Part shown: one piece after another, positions 7,840-19,195 of the stretch
Position numbering within the stretch: the first letter of the stretch is position 1
How the letters are laid out: each line of letters opens with the position of its first letter
DNA from: Macropodus opercularis
Lineage: Eukaryota > Chordata > Actinopteri > Anabantiformes > Osphronemidae
Direction: 5' to 3'
DNA: 64,000 nucleotides
Assembly: GCA_030770545.1 (NCBI GenBank)
Contig: CM061106.1
Span: 10,210,001 to 10,274,000, forward strand
Position numbers and translations under genes: made by a program
Notes under the pieces: generated by a model
The model's input: the letters and a program-made list of their open reading frames with translations, nothing else
Told to the model about the DNA's origin: nothing
The model's database searches: none

Positions 7840-8065
7840 GTTCGTTTATTGTGTGTGCTCTCCAAGGGGTCATCAACACTGCACAGAAGATTGTTGGCTG
7901 CCCTCTCCCCACATTGGAAAACCTACACAGCTCCCATTGCCTCAGGAAAGCACAGAATATTGTCAAAGACATTTCACACCCAGGCCACTCCCTGTTTAAA
8001 CTGCTGCCCTCAGGCAGACGGTGCAGACTATGTAAGACTAGGACTAACAGACTCAAGTGTAACCT
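7840..8065 (+). mobile_element. Non-LTR retrotransposon remnant (C-terminal end of the RT ORF)
   Basis: The plus strand encodes the last part of a LINE polyprotein: a helical 'GVINTAQKIVGCPLPTLE' phrase, 'CLRKAQNIVKDISHPGH', then 'LLPSGRRCRL' and 'KTRTNRLK'. This GRR-x-(R)-x-KTRTxR tail is the conserved end of several LINE ORF2 proteins in fish. The stretch before this match keeps the same frame, so the left border is imprecise. It probably marks the flank into which, or beside which, the Polinton inserted. AT-rich unassigned sequence follows to about 8,236. Confidence 0.65.
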
Positions 8066-8236
8066 GGTTATATTTGTACTTCTATACTTTTGTTATAATT
8101 ACACAAAATGTGTTTGTTGCGTTGGTTCCAGTATAAAACCTGATAGCATAGAAGAAGTCCTTTTTTTCTATTATTTCTTCTTTGTTGGTGTGTTATTTTC
8201 TTTAGCTATATATATGGGTTGCAGCCCCTGACTCTC

Positions 8237-8701
8237 CCCTTTCTGTACAATCCTGCGGTGGGAGAGGTGGGTGCTGCTTTACTCGTCTCTTTATATTTTC
8301 ATACTTTTATATTAATTTGTGTTACTTAATTTCTTTATTGTCATTATATCTGTCATTACTGTTTTATGTGAATATGTTGATTTATTTTTGCTTCATTTTC
8401 TGCCACTCTGTAAGTTGCTGCCCTCCGATGCTGCTAGCTCAGTCAAGCTAACTTCAGTTTTGCTGTTATAGGAACTGGAGCGGGCAGATGTTACAGGAGT
8501 GTGTTTTTGTTTGTCTATGCATCAGGTATGTGAACTTTATGTATTTTTATTTTATATTTGTTACAACGGGCTGCAAGTATTTTCTGTGTTCGCGCTCGCG
8601 GCTGTATGCACTGCCCGCCCTTTCTGTACAATCCTGCGGTGGGAGAGGAACTGGAGCGGGCAGATGTTACAGGAGTGTGTTTTTGTTTGTCTATGCATCA
8701 G
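8237..8701 (+). repeat. Unspliced segment followed by its spliced-looking copy
   Basis: Segment A (8237-8266) ends ..GGGAGAG and is followed by GTGGGT. A 205-base interval then ends in TTATAG, after which segment B (8472-8525, GAACTGGAG to GCATCAG) is followed by GTATGT. At 8618-8701 A and B occur again, joined exactly at the GT/AG borders, and lead straight into AGAATAAAAGG. The downstream copy therefore looks like a reverse-transcribed, spliced transcript of the upstream one (or of a relative) placed within about 100 bases. AATAAA occurs at 8704. The function of the transcript is unknown; the frames are short. Confidence 0.65.
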
Positions 8702-8770
8702 AGAATAAAAGGAGATCATTCCAACAACCGACTCTTTAAAAGAACACAACGCAGAAGTACACCGGTCACA

Positions 8771-9277
8771 CTATGCTAATGCTTTTAATATAATAATGTA
8801 ATAATACATATATAATATTTTATCAAAAGAGTTTATTGTTGCTTTACTTTTCATCTTATCAGACTCGTAGTTCAAATAGCAAATCATTAGTAAAAAGTGA
8901 CTTTTCCAAATGCAATTGATTAAGTTCTGCCATTAAACAGTATAGGAGACGTTTTCCAGGTGTGAGTCCACAAGGACATAGATTCAAAGTTCCAGGGGCT
9001 AAAGCTGGAATATGTGTATTATATATGTATTTGTTGTGTTGAACTGAGTTTCTGTGTTTGGAACAGACACCACACAGTTGTCTCCTGCTGCAGCACCGGC
9101 CTCCTCAGAGCACACGTATGTTTAATGTTCCACATGATATTGTTGTTGTTTATTATTGATGACTTCATTGCTGTAGCATTAGTAGAGTAACGTGTGTGTC
9201 TCTGTCTCTTCCACCTTCAGGCCTCTCTCCCCATATGAGCGGCTTGTCGCGGGTACGTCATCGAGTGTCACATACAC
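8771..9277 (+). repeat. Unit R1 (truncated copy of the USP upstream region)
   Basis: First of four copies of a unit that, in copy R3, leads directly into the USP coding exons. It contains two exon-like segments with consensus borders: 9067-9115 (after TTTGGAACAG, before GTATGT) and 9221-9252 (after CTTCAG, before GTACGT). The left half, including the GC-rich promoter-like part present in R2-R4, is missing. R1 and R4 share a deletion of about 60 bases next to ATCAAAAGAG, unlike R2 and R3. After CATACAC the copy diverges from R2. Confidence 0.75.
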
Positions 9278-11090
9278 AATAAATCTATTAACTTTCATTA
9301 TAAAACACAAATGAAATGGACTCAATGTGAATGTTTTATTTTAATGTGTAACATATTTACTGATGATCACATCTAAGGCTTTTATTGTGGAGGCTACAGC
9401 TGTTTAGTGCAGATGTTCAGTAACTGTGTGTTTTAAATACACAGTTACTGTCAGATTTCTCTGGATCACTGCTTATTAACTATTACTGACACACTCAGCT
9501 GCTCCTCTATCGTCTGTCAGGCTTTGTGCTTTCATTCCATTTAACCACGTGCAGCCCTGCACTGAATATAAATATGTGGCTTCAAAGTGATGATGAGTCG
9601 GGTCGAGCTGCTTAACCTGCACGTAACGCGACTCTGTCGGCTCCGTGTGTGATCAGGCTGTTTTGTGCTGAGGCTGTTCCAGGCCTGACGTCACCAGGAC
9701 GTCTGACGACGTCTGACTCGTCCGCTGGGGAAACCAACGCGAGACTTTGTTAGTGAGAGCCTTTGATGAACGGGAGGCAGAGAGGAGCGGAGATACATTC
9801 GTAGGCAACGTGTTCAGACACAGGTTGGCTGCGGTCAACGCTCATGAAAACACATTGTTGAGGTGATATGAATGAAGGTCTGTGCTGTGAGGGCTGTTCA
9901 TGTGTAAAGACGTACAGATTAAATCATGGTTTTGAGCTGGAAGTGCTTCAGAATGTTTAGTGGGCGACTGAGAGGACTTTGGTCTCATGTCATACTGTGC
10001 GTATTTTAGAATCCGTTCATTTCTTTTCTTCCGTTCCTGACGTGACCAGCAGGTCTGTACGCTGGAAACACTGAGCAGGTGAGGTTGTGACTGAAACCCT
10101 GTAGGAAAAGGAGGCAGAGGACTGGACAGTTATCTTTATTAGAATAATGGTAGTTTTATATAATAATCACATATAATTATAATATTGGTATTATTTCGGT
10201 TTGTGTAGTTACTCTTCATGTCACACTGTGTATTATAGCAGATGTGCTTTCTTCCCTCCATGTTTAATTGTAATAGCGCTTTAAACCACTTAAACAGCTT
10301 TAGAACATGTTGATGGGAAGTGCTAAACATGTTATCTATAGATTTTTATTTCAGAGCACTGTCCTGTGTAGAACAGTCCTTTAAATTTGCAAGGCTTCAG
10401 CTCCTGTGTGAAAGTTGAATCATGACGACTGGACGTCTTCCTTTGCTGTAGTCGTAGATCTGCTGCAAAGGAAGACGTCCAGTTACCGTGATTCAACTCT
10501 CAGACAACCTCACCTGGAAGAAGCGCCACCGACATTTCGGCTTTTATTTCCAGGTAGTTACATCTGAGGACTTATATTCATCTGACAGATGAACATGTAG
10601 AATATAGACTTGACAGAAAAGCCTTCACGTACCTTTGGTGACCCTTTGACCTCACCAGGTCTGGCCTATTGTGGGTACATCATGCGCACGCTGATAATTC
10701 AACAGGTTTCCAGAAATGTGTCATTATTTAGCTCATTTGGTTTTGGGTTGTTGTTTTGTATCTAACAAAACTTGTGAAGATAAGTTGGTCTCCTCAGCAG
10801 CTCCATGCTGGGAAACGTGTGCCTGATGTGTGGGACCCATTTTCTTCAAGTCTCTGCCCCCACTGTGATGTAATGACTCAGGGAGTGAACAGAGCTGCTT
10901 TTAGAAATACTATGTTACTTAGCCTAGTTGGGCTCATGTTCTTATCAACACAGACCAAGTCCTTAAAATGATGTGATTCGTTTGCCTGCCTTTGCATATT
11001 TCTCATCTCACCACTGAGAATAAATTCATGTTTAATTATTTGAACCTTACTCTGTGTCTGACTGAATCCATCTTAGTTGGCACATCTCTG
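9278..11090. other. No gene recognised; hairpin inside
   Basis: Unique-looking sequence of the left arm (mirror 61,570-63,260). Short frames here have no recognisable content and are not conserved as proteins between arms. It includes a CG-rich stretch near 9,640-9,840 with several ACGTC words and the snap-back hairpin described separately. Confidence 0.6.
10414..10497. repeat. Snap-back hairpin, 33-base arms, 18-base loop (left arm)
   Basis: Arms 10414-10446 and 10465-10497 are complementary except for about four positions clustered near the base; the inner 19 bases (CTGGACGTCTTCCTTTGC and complement) pair perfectly. The mirror copy is at about 62,160-62,243. It may be a very short MITE or a template-switch product; I see no clear target-site duplication. 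Confidence 0.7.
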
Positions 11091-11094
11091 ACAA

Positions 11095-12010
11095 CGACAG
11101 AGCGATTCACAGGAATTTAATAAACATCAAGACAGAACAAAGTAACAATAAAAGAATTAAATGTGCTCTCTTAAATATCAGATGTCTGTTAATAAATGAC
11201 TTGATCAACAACCATCACATAGATCCATTCAGTCTCACTGAAACCTGGCTGCAGCAAGATGAATACGTTCGTCTGAATGAGTCGACTCCAACCAGTCACA
11301 TCAACCATCATGTTCCTAGAAGCTCAGGTAAAGGTGGAGGAGCAGCAGCATCTATAGCTCAGATCTATTAATGACTCCTAGACCTAAACAGCTCTAATTC
11401 ATTAGAGCCTCACTCTGAGCCTGTAAAACCCAGAAACCAGTTGTGTTCTGCTTCGTCTACCGTCCTCCTGGTCCATATTCAGAGTTCTGCACTGAATGTT
11501 CAGAGCTTTTATGTGACTTAGTCCTCAGCACAGATAAAGTGATTGTAGTGGGCGACTTTAACATTCATGTAGATGTTGACAGTAACTGTCTCAACACTGC
11601 AGTTCTCCCCCAAAACCCTCTGTTATCTGACCATTTCTCACTAACTGTTGAATTGACCATAACACACCTGACAACAGCTGGAAAGAAGTTCTACTACAGC
11701 AGATGTTTATCTGATGATGCTGTTGTCAGATTTAAGGAGAAGCCAGTGAATCAGAGCAAGTTGGCTCCATGGTCCAACTCAGATCCGCCTTAAGCACAGG
11801 ACCCGGAAACTAGAAAGACAATGGCGTCCAACCAATGAGGTGAATCCTGCCCAGCATGGAAAGACAGTTTAATACTACATAAAAAGCACTTTGTGCTGCT
11901 AGAAGCTCATATTATACATCATTAATTGAGGAAAATCAAAACAACCCCAGGTTTCTTTCAGCTCTGTAGCCAGGCTGACTAAGAGTCATAGCTGTGTTGA
12001 GCCTAGTGTC
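11095..12010 (+). mobile_element. L2/Maui-like LINE, endonuclease part, degenerate
   Basis: The plus strand encodes pieces of an apurinic-type endonuclease: 'CALLNIRCLLINDLI', 'PFSLTETWLQQDEYV', then 'FCFVYRPPGPYSEFC' and 'VIVVGDFNIHVD', a hallmark of the domain, then 'LSDHFSLTVEL'. Frame breaks and an internal deletion (between DSNCLNTAVLPQ and NPLLSDHF) show it is dead. Downstream are family-typical phrases from the ORF2 linker. The right arm has the same copy in reverse but is missing its downstream part. Confidence 0.75.
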
Positions 12011-12960
12011 CCTTTAAAGCTCAGCAGCAATGACTTGACAATGACAAGAGGAACACGGGGGGGACTCTAAAGGTAGGTGTGAATGTCTTAGAGACAGACC
12101 AAGGATGCACCTCACCCTTGGCCCAATGAGCGAAAGTGTCATTTCAACATATTTAAGTCCCAATAAGTCAAGGGAATGTAAAGGGATGCTGAAAAGATCT
12201 GTGCAGACAATCTGCCTGTAAGAATATATATTATTTTTAAAAAATATATAATATATAAATACCCTGTAAAGCAGAATCCTTGAAGTAACAAAAGCTACAA
12301 CACTAACAGTCACGAGACACGCACAGTAACCATAAACGCAACGACAACGATTCAGTGGGAGAGGATCTAGGGTTGCTATGACGACGGTGATAAAATACAC
12401 CTCTCCTTGTGTTTACAGGATGTGTGATGGAGCAGGAATCAGATTCCTGTGAAACCATATTTTTGGGTCTGAAGCTTCCTTGTATTTTAGTCTTGCCAAA
12501 AAAAGTTGAAACCATTTGTACTGAGTTCAGTAAAAGTCTTTGCTCTTATTTGTTTTGTCATTTTTTTGCTTGTCGCCAACATATCGTTACACCAGTCTTG
12601 TCATGTTAAGATGGAGTCTGGGCACAAACGGTTATTAGCGATGAATATTACAACCGTCGGCCACTGTAACCACCACGACCCTTAGATTTGTTTCTTTAGG
12701 CTCATCTGTAGAGTCCAAGCGTTAATACAAACACTGTGGAAGATCATCCCAGGGTTAGAGTCCGTGTGCTGTGAAGAGACGTTTCTGTTTCAACCAAGAG
12801 GTGTCTGACTTTAAGCTCTGCAGACGAGCAGAGTCCAACATAGAGCAGCTCTGCTTAAAGCTCTGCTTAGTGTTTCACCTGGAGCCTGAGCTGAAGCTGC
12901 ACCACAAGAAAGAAGCCACGGAAACAAGCCAGTCATGCTCTAACTTTATTAACTATATAC
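12010..12960. other. No gene recognised; AT palindrome at 12,224-12,258
   Basis: The stretch holds an AT-rich self-complementary tract (TATTATTTTT facing AAAAAATATATAAT) within the part deleted from the right arm. The rest (mirror 60,240-60,790) has a possible splice acceptor at 12,419 (TTTACAG) but no convincing exon. Confidence 0.4.
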
Positions 12961-12961
12961 A

Positions 12962-13262
12962 GGAGTCATTGTCCAGGAGGGGGCGTCATTGTCCAGGAGG
13001 GGGGAGATTCATTGTCCAGGAGGGGGTTTCATTGTCCAGAAGGGGGGAGCTTCATTGTCCAGGAGGGGGGAGCTTCATTGTCCAGGAGGGAGGCGTCATT
13101 GTCCAGGAGGGGGGCTCCATTGTCCAGGAGGGGGGCATCAATGCCCAGGAGGAGGGAGATTCATTGTCCAGGAGGGGGTTTCATTGTCCAGGAGGGAGGC
13201 GTCATTGTCGGGAGAGGGTTTCATTGTCCAGGAGGGGGAGCTTCATTGTCCAGGAGGGGGAG
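12962..13262 (+). repeat. Minisatellite, TTGTCCAGGAGGGGG-type, left arm
   Basis: About 12 copies of a 20-27 base unit built on TTCATTGTCCAGGAGGGGG with variable spacers. It ends with a G-rich sequence leading to AGTAAAGAGG. The right-arm counterpart has roughly half as many copies. All three frames stay open because of the repeat, so translated products here are not taken as genes. Confidence 0.85.
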
Positions 13263-13354
13263 TAAAGAGGTAGGGAGCTTGATGTGGGGGGTCTATTTAT
13301 AACTATTTACAATGATGGAGAAAGAGGGTGGGTTGCTCCACCTGGAGAGCTAAA

Positions 13355-13925
13355 AGTGAGGGAGGGGGAGGAGAAGGGGTTGTTCCTTCTCCACCTCCCT
13401 CTCTCTCTCACTGTGAGGGAGGGAGAGAGGGAGGTGGAGAGCTCAAAGTGAGGGAGGGGGAGGAGAAGGGGTTGTTCCTTCTCCACCTCCCTCTCTCTCT
13501 CAATGTGAGGGAGGGAGAGAGGGAGGTGGAGAGCTCAAGGTGAGGGAGGGGGAGGAGAAGGGGGTTGTTCCTTCTCCACCTCCCTCTCTCTCTCAATGTG
13601 GGGGAGGGAGAGAGGGATGTGGAGAGCTCAAGGTGAGGGAGGGGGAGGAGAAGGGGTGGTTCCTTCTACACCTCCCTCTCTCTCTCAATGTGAGGGAGGG
13701 AGAGAGGGAGGTGGAGAGCTCAAAGTGAGGGAGGGGGAGGAGAAGGGGGTTGTTCCTTCTACACCTCCCTCTCTCTCTCCCTCACATTGAAAGAGAAAGG
13801 GAGGTGGAGAGCTCAAAGTGAGGGAGGGGGAGGAGAAGTGGGTTGTTTCTTCTCCACCTCCCTCTCTCCCTCACATTGAGAGAGAGAGGGAGGTGGAGAG
13901 CACAAAGTGAGGGAGAAAGAGGAGG
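13355..13925 (+). repeat. Minisatellite with self-complementary 95-100 base unit, left arm
   Basis: About six copies of a unit containing GTTGTTCCTTCTCCACCTCC and, later in the same unit, GGGAGGTGGAGAGCTCAA. The CTCCACCTCCCTCTCTCTCTC and GAGAGAGGGAGGTGGAG halves are inverse of each other, so every unit can form a hairpin. It is followed by a (GGA)n run at 13,950-14,000. Confidence 0.85.
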
Positions 13926-14029
13926 AGGAGAGCTCAATGAGAGAGAAGAGGAGAGGAGGAGGAGGAGGAGGAGGAGGAGGAGGAGGAGGAGGAGGAGGAG
14001 CACACGCCCCACCCCCCCACCTCGCCCCC

Positions 14030-16080
14030 CACCCCTGACCTCTGCAGAGCCGTTGGCCCCCTCAGGGAGGCGGAGGCCCACCTGGATGTCGCTTGTGTTG
14101 TTCGAGTTTTCCAATTGGTCACCGTGGCCCTGACCCCAGTCCCACTCGCTGGCCACCCCCAGATCACCGGGGGGATCACAGGCCTCTTCCCGCGGGTCTT
14201 TCCTGGAATCCCTGACCTGGAAGGGATCCAGGAGGCATCCAAACCTGATGCCGAGCCGTCAGCAAACCCCAACTCTACCCTAACCCCAACGCTCCCCTCC
14301 ACGTGGAGGAGCCGCGGCCTGTTCTTTTGGTCATGAATCAAAGGTCATGACCTTAGAGAGAAGGAACGTAGCTCGACGGGTGAACTGAGAGCTTTGCCCT
14401 TGGGCTCAGCCCCTCCTTCACCGTCCGTCAGTCTCGCGCTCGTTCTCTCGCTGGTGAACGAGACCAAAAGATGCTTAACTCCTGCACTTGGAGCAGGAAG
14501 CGTCCTCTGACAACAACTAGCCGCCCGTTTCCGGTCGGGACGATGGCCTCAGATCTGGAGGAGCCCATTCTCACACCGCCGTTCCTCCTGAATCTGAGGT
14601 TCGACTATTGGCCGAACTCTCCTCCGCCTCAACCCTGACACAGACTTTCCCAGAAACGAGGGACTCGGAGGTGATGCACTGAAAAAGATGCTACTGTTGT
14701 GCAATACACTTGATGTGTGTTTCTACATTAGAGTGAGTGAAATGTTCAGTTTTTACTGTGCTTAAAAGTTCCCAGTGCTGTTCCTGGATGAAATGACACT
14801 GAACAGAAACAGGAACTAAGTCAGTTCATTACAACTGGTATTTCTGCACTGCAGCGACCTGAGGGGCAGCGTTTGCTAAGCACTGTGATCATAGACTGTC
14901 AGAAAAAGGCAAACACTGTGTTTTTAATTATGGAGATGCACACAGTGATTGGAGTAAAGACACTATACAATAGATTTGTCTTAATCATACTGGGAAATTA
15001 AAAATGACTTGCTCCCAACTAAGCTTTACACTTTGGAGCAACCGTAAATCTTTTTGTCAAATGAAATCATGGGTTGTCATAAAGTGAAGTTACTGTTTAT
15101 GACTTGTGTGGATGAGAAGTCAAACTATTGATCAGTATTTAACCAAAAAATGTAATTCAGTGACTCCACCCCTGAGCGTCTCCGTCCCGGCGTCTGTTTT
15201 CTCGAGGCCGACCAACAGTCCTCCTCCATGGCCTCTCCCGGAGGCGGTTCCCAACGACCGCCGGGTGGCGCTAAGCTGACGGCCCAGACCCCCTTTTCAC
15301 TGGTGTGGCCATGCGAGCGTGGTTGCGCCCAGTGACGCAACCCAAAGGCCGAACCCTGACCTCCGTCTGAGGTTTTCAGGTGCCTCGTGGTGACATTTGA
15401 TTTTTGAGTCAGGTGTGAACAGGTGTTCTGTAGCCCAGGCAGAATGTAAGGACTGCACTGCAGGTGGCCGGCCGCCGAAACAGCGAAGCTAATTCCTTTA
15501 TCCAACTCAGTTCATTACCTCATTAACCAATGGAGCCCATTCACAACTACCAGGTCACGATTCTGCTTTTAATCATACTTCCAGATATTTACATCTGAGT
15601 CTGATGCAGAACTTAGAAGAGAGCACGTTCTGTCAGAACCCACCCGTGTTTCATGTGAGTGAAAGTGCTGGAACATGTGACTGACAGGTTTGTTAGACCT
15701 TCAAACAATAAACATGTAAAGGGAGCAACTGCTAGAGGTTACGGTCAAACCTGGAAAAGCATCACAAGCAAACACAGCTAACGTTTGGTGAAGCCACAGG
15801 CTGAATGCAGTTACTGTATTAGTATTTATGAGTATTTATATGTGAATGATACGTGTTAATATTCTATTCACTTCAGTCTAGTGGATGTATTACTACGATA
15901 CTGTAGTTAAAACACGTGTGGGTTTGAACAAAGGTGCTGTCTTCTACGTTGTGTGTCAGATCCAGATGTAAATACCAGAAAATAAAAGGAAATTTAGAAA
16001 TTGGCACGTGATTAATTAAACACCTGAATTTAGTAAAATGTAGATATGAATTTGGAAATTAGTCTGTCTTTGACCGCTCT
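14030..16080. other. Unassigned sequence, no gene recognised
   Basis: GC-richer stretch to about 14,700 containing a segment (14,035-14,110, CTCTGCAGAGCCGTTGG..) that recurs in inverted and diverged form at about 16,655-16,725. Frames of 60-135 codons here end at repeat borders and do not resemble known proteins. From 14,700 to 16,080 nothing is recognised. The mirror is 57,000-59,090. Confidence 0.5.
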
Positions 16081-16084
16081 GTTT

Positions 16085-16345
16085 GGTAACTCAGCCTACA
16101 AATACAACCTACTAAAATAAACAACCTACTAAAATAAACAAGCCACTAAGATAAAAGAGCAACTAAAATAAACAACCTGCTAAAATAAACAAGCAACTAA
16201 AGTAAACAACTCACTAAAATAAAATTAAAAACTACTAAAATAAACAACCTACTAAAATAACAACTTACTAAAATAAACAAGCCACTAAGATAAACAAGTC
16301 ACTAAAATAAACAAGCCACTGATATTAACATAATAAATGCTAATA
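16085..16345. repeat. AT-rich tandem array (ACTAAAATAAACAAC type)
   Basis: Roughly 14 imperfect copies of an 18-19 base unit, CTACTAAAATAAACAA, with CCACTAAGATAAA variants. Mirror at 56,735-57,000. Confidence 0.85.
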
Positions 16346-16904
16346 ATAAAACAACCTAACACTGATCAAACCTACAAGTACAAACATGGAAATTGACAAA
16401 TCTCCACATTTCAGTACGAATGTACACGTCACCTTCAGTGACGCCCTAACGTGGCTTGAATAACAACTTGAACTACCTAAGTTTTCACCTACAACTTCTA
16501 CACTAACAACCAGACTCTTCTGGACCAAACCGTGCAGACCTACCAAACAGAGAGGTCCACGACACCCCTGGCCTCCACTCATGTAGGGTACAGTCAGTAC
16601 AACTCACCCCAGGAACCTTGACACCTTTATGTTCACACCGTGACTCCCGTGGCTCGAACAACACAGGTAACATCCCGATGAGCCGCCGCCTCCCTGAAGG
16701 GGTGGACGGCTCAGCAGAGGTCACTCACCTGGAGAGTGAAGTGGGTGCTGAGGCGGGAGGGAGGGAGGAAGGGGGCACTCATCTTCAGCCGCTCACCCGC
16801 TTTAAGGGTGGCGGCTGCTGGAGCCTGTCCCAGCTGTCACTGGTTTCTGCTGGACGCTGTGCTGTGGCTTGAATAAAGCACCTTTCTAACTTTCTATGTG
16901 GGCG

Positions 16905-17165
16905 AGCAGCAGGGTTTAGCCTGGACAGGTCGCCAGTCCATCACAGAACCACATACAGGCAGAGAGGAACAAACAGTCACTCAGTTTAGAGTCTCCAGTT
17001 AACTGACTGCATGTCTTTGGACTGTGGGAGGAAACCGACACGAGGAGAACATGCAAACTCCTCACAGAAAAGCACCTGGGCCACCCGGGAATCCAACCCG
17101 GCTCCTTGTTGCTGTGAGGCAGCAGTGAGGCTCCTCAGTAGCAGCCAGTCTAGAAACGTCACCAC
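16905..17165 (-). mobile_element. Common teleost interspersed repeat fragment
   Basis: Contains the widespread fish repeat phrases CATGTCTTTGGACTGTGGG, GAGAACATGCAAACTC and a GGAATCCAACCC motif. I do not assign it to a named family. Mirror at 55,965-56,215. Confidence 0.65.
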
Positions 17166-17339
17166 TGAACTTGAGTTCAGTCAATTCATTTAGGAGCAGC
17201 CTTATACCAGTTAAAGGTTTCTTCTATAAATGCACGAGGCAGACGCCTGACAACACGTTAGCGAGCACCTGATGACACCAAACTACCAAACACAGCAGCA
17301 CAGTCACTCTGATGGAGGAAGCTGGGGGAGCAGGCTGGG

Positions 17340-18480
17340 CTGGGGGGCATGTGCCTGGTGTGACACAACGGCCTCACAGGTTATCGTGACTGTGCCTCCG
17401 GGTTTTAAGAATCTTACCCGTCACGGGCGAACCAGCCTTCCAAACCTGGAGGTCACTGAGTGGACTCATGCAGCACTTTGAAACACATTCACACACTGGG
17501 AACAACTGTCAGCCTTCAGTGTCTAAAGAACAAATCAACCAGAGTCCAGAGGAGCCGGGAATCGAACCGCCGACCCTACGATTGGCGGACGACTCCTGTC
17601 TCCTGAGGATTGTAAGTCCCGACTTGTCATGTTTTGGGGGCAAGTGCCTGGTGTGAAACAACGGCCTCACAGGTTATCGTGACTGTGCCTCCGGGTTTTA
17701 AGAATCTTACCCGTCACGGGCGAACCAGCCTTCCAAACCTGGAGGTCACTGAGTAGACTCATAGTCAGTCCAGTCAATCAAAATCCAGAGGAGCCGGGAA
17801 TCGAACCGCCGACCCTACGATTGGTGGACGACTCCTGTCTCCTGAGGCTCGTAAGTCCTGACTTCAAACAATCGTGACTGTGCCTTAGGTCGTCCCGGGG
17901 TTTGAGGTGGGATCTTACCGTCATGGGCGAACCAGCCTTCCATGTTAACGCACCACTAGCGGCTAAGAGGCTGTTGTTGGATTCCCTCACACGTTCCTTT
18001 GCCCGTTCCTTTGAACACCACTTGGCACAGAGACGATGGCGGCCCTACCCACCACCGTCTCCGTGTTGTCGTGTTTTGGGGGCATGTGCCTGGCGCGTCA
18101 GAGAAAACAGCCTCCCAGGTTATCGTGACTGTGCCTGCCTTAGGTCGTCCCGGGGTTTGAGGTGGGATCTTACCCGTCATGGGCGAACCAGCCTTCCAAA
18201 CCCGGCCAGTAGCGGTGGTCACTGAGTCGACTTACGGACGCAATACTTTTCTACTTTTCCATTGTTAAATGGTACATGAGACCCTCTAGTCTTTTGTTCT
18301 CGCTACACTGCGTTAACGTGGACATTTCCCCAGTGTGGGATCAATACAGGTTAATGTTGTCTTTTCCTGTCTCGTAGCACTTTTAGACACATTCATTCAC
18401 TGGGAACAGCTTTGAGTCCAGAGGAGCCGTGAATCGAACCGCCGACCCTACGATTGGTGGACGACTCCTGTCTCCTCCAG
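17340..18480 (-). repeat. Tandem array with tRNA-like (B-box) SINE segments, left arm
   Basis: Repeated pairs of (i) a TTATCGTGACTGTGCCTCCG to CGAACCAGCCTTCCAAACC segment and (ii) a segment whose minus strand reads GGGTCGGCGGTTCGATTCC followed by CGGCTCC. The latter is a tRNA B-box (GGTTCGATTCC), as in tRNA-derived fish SINEs. Copies of (ii) are at about 17,545-17,605, 17,785-17,845 and 18,415-18,475. No complete tRNA cloverleaf or A box was confirmed. Confidence 0.65.
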
Positions 18481-18774
18481 TCCCAGCTGTGGTTCGTTGC
18501 GGCTGCTAACAGCAGCTTGGCGTCAAACACTCAGTGTGCGCTCATATAGCGCAGTTGTAGCTTGTTGGTACTAACACACACACACACATGCTCCTCCCAC
18601 ACAGACACACACCCTCCTCGTCCTCCTTGACCTTAACACCACACACACACATGGTTGTCGTGTCACCGCTGGTCACGTTGTCGTCAGGTGGCTGCCACAA
18701 ACATTTACAATAGGAACCGTTAGTGTCTTACTTTGACATTGAGTGGCCCAGGCTGTCAGGCTGCTCCTGTGCTC

Positions 18775-19195
18775 CTCCTCCTCCCTCTCTGGATATTCTT
18801 TCCACTCTTTTTGTGCCTCCTCCTTTTTCTTTCTTTCTCCTCCTCCTCCTCTCTCGCCTTTTTTTCTTTCCTCTCCTCCTCCCTCCTCATCTCCTCCTCC
18901 TCCTCTCTCACCTTTTTTTTCTTTCCTCTCCTCCTCCCTCCTCATCTCCTCCTCCTCCTCTCTCACCTTTTTCTTTCTTTCCTCTCCTCCTCCCTCCTCA
19001 TCTCCTCCTCCTCCTCTCTCACCTTTTTCTTTCTTTCCTCTCCTCCTCCCTCCTCATCTCCTCCTCCTCCTCTCTCACCTTTTTCTTTCTTTCCTCTCCT
19101 CCTCCCTCCTCTTCCTCCCTCTTCCTTTCTTTCTTTCCTTTCCTCCTCCCTCCCCTTCTCCTCCCCTCCCTCCTCTTTCTCCTTTTACCCCACCA
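18775..19195 (+). repeat. Pyrimidine tract with about 57-base tandem units, left arm
   Basis: Five or more copies of TCTCACCTTTTTCTTTC plus CTCCTCCTCCCTCCTCATC segments. It starts just past the stop of the charged ORF. Nearly pure pyrimidine on this strand over 400 bases, so triplex (H-DNA) formation is possible. Confidence 0.85.

Noticed and set aside
12962..13262. CRISPR-like regular repeat array
   Set aside because: No unique spacers of constant size, and the context is vertebrate; it is a minisatellite.
12771..13302. Three overlapping long frames full of SRRGxxxxCPGG repeats
   Set aside because: Produced by the GTCCAGGAGGGGG minisatellite; unit lengths are not multiples of three and all frames are open equally.
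17545..17605. Functional tRNA gene
   Set aside because: Only a B-box half is evident; no cloverleaf or A box could be confirmed.
18570..18660. CA/GT microsatellites as regulatory Z-DNA
   Set aside because: Runs are only five to seven repeats long and common in fish DNA; nothing supports a role.
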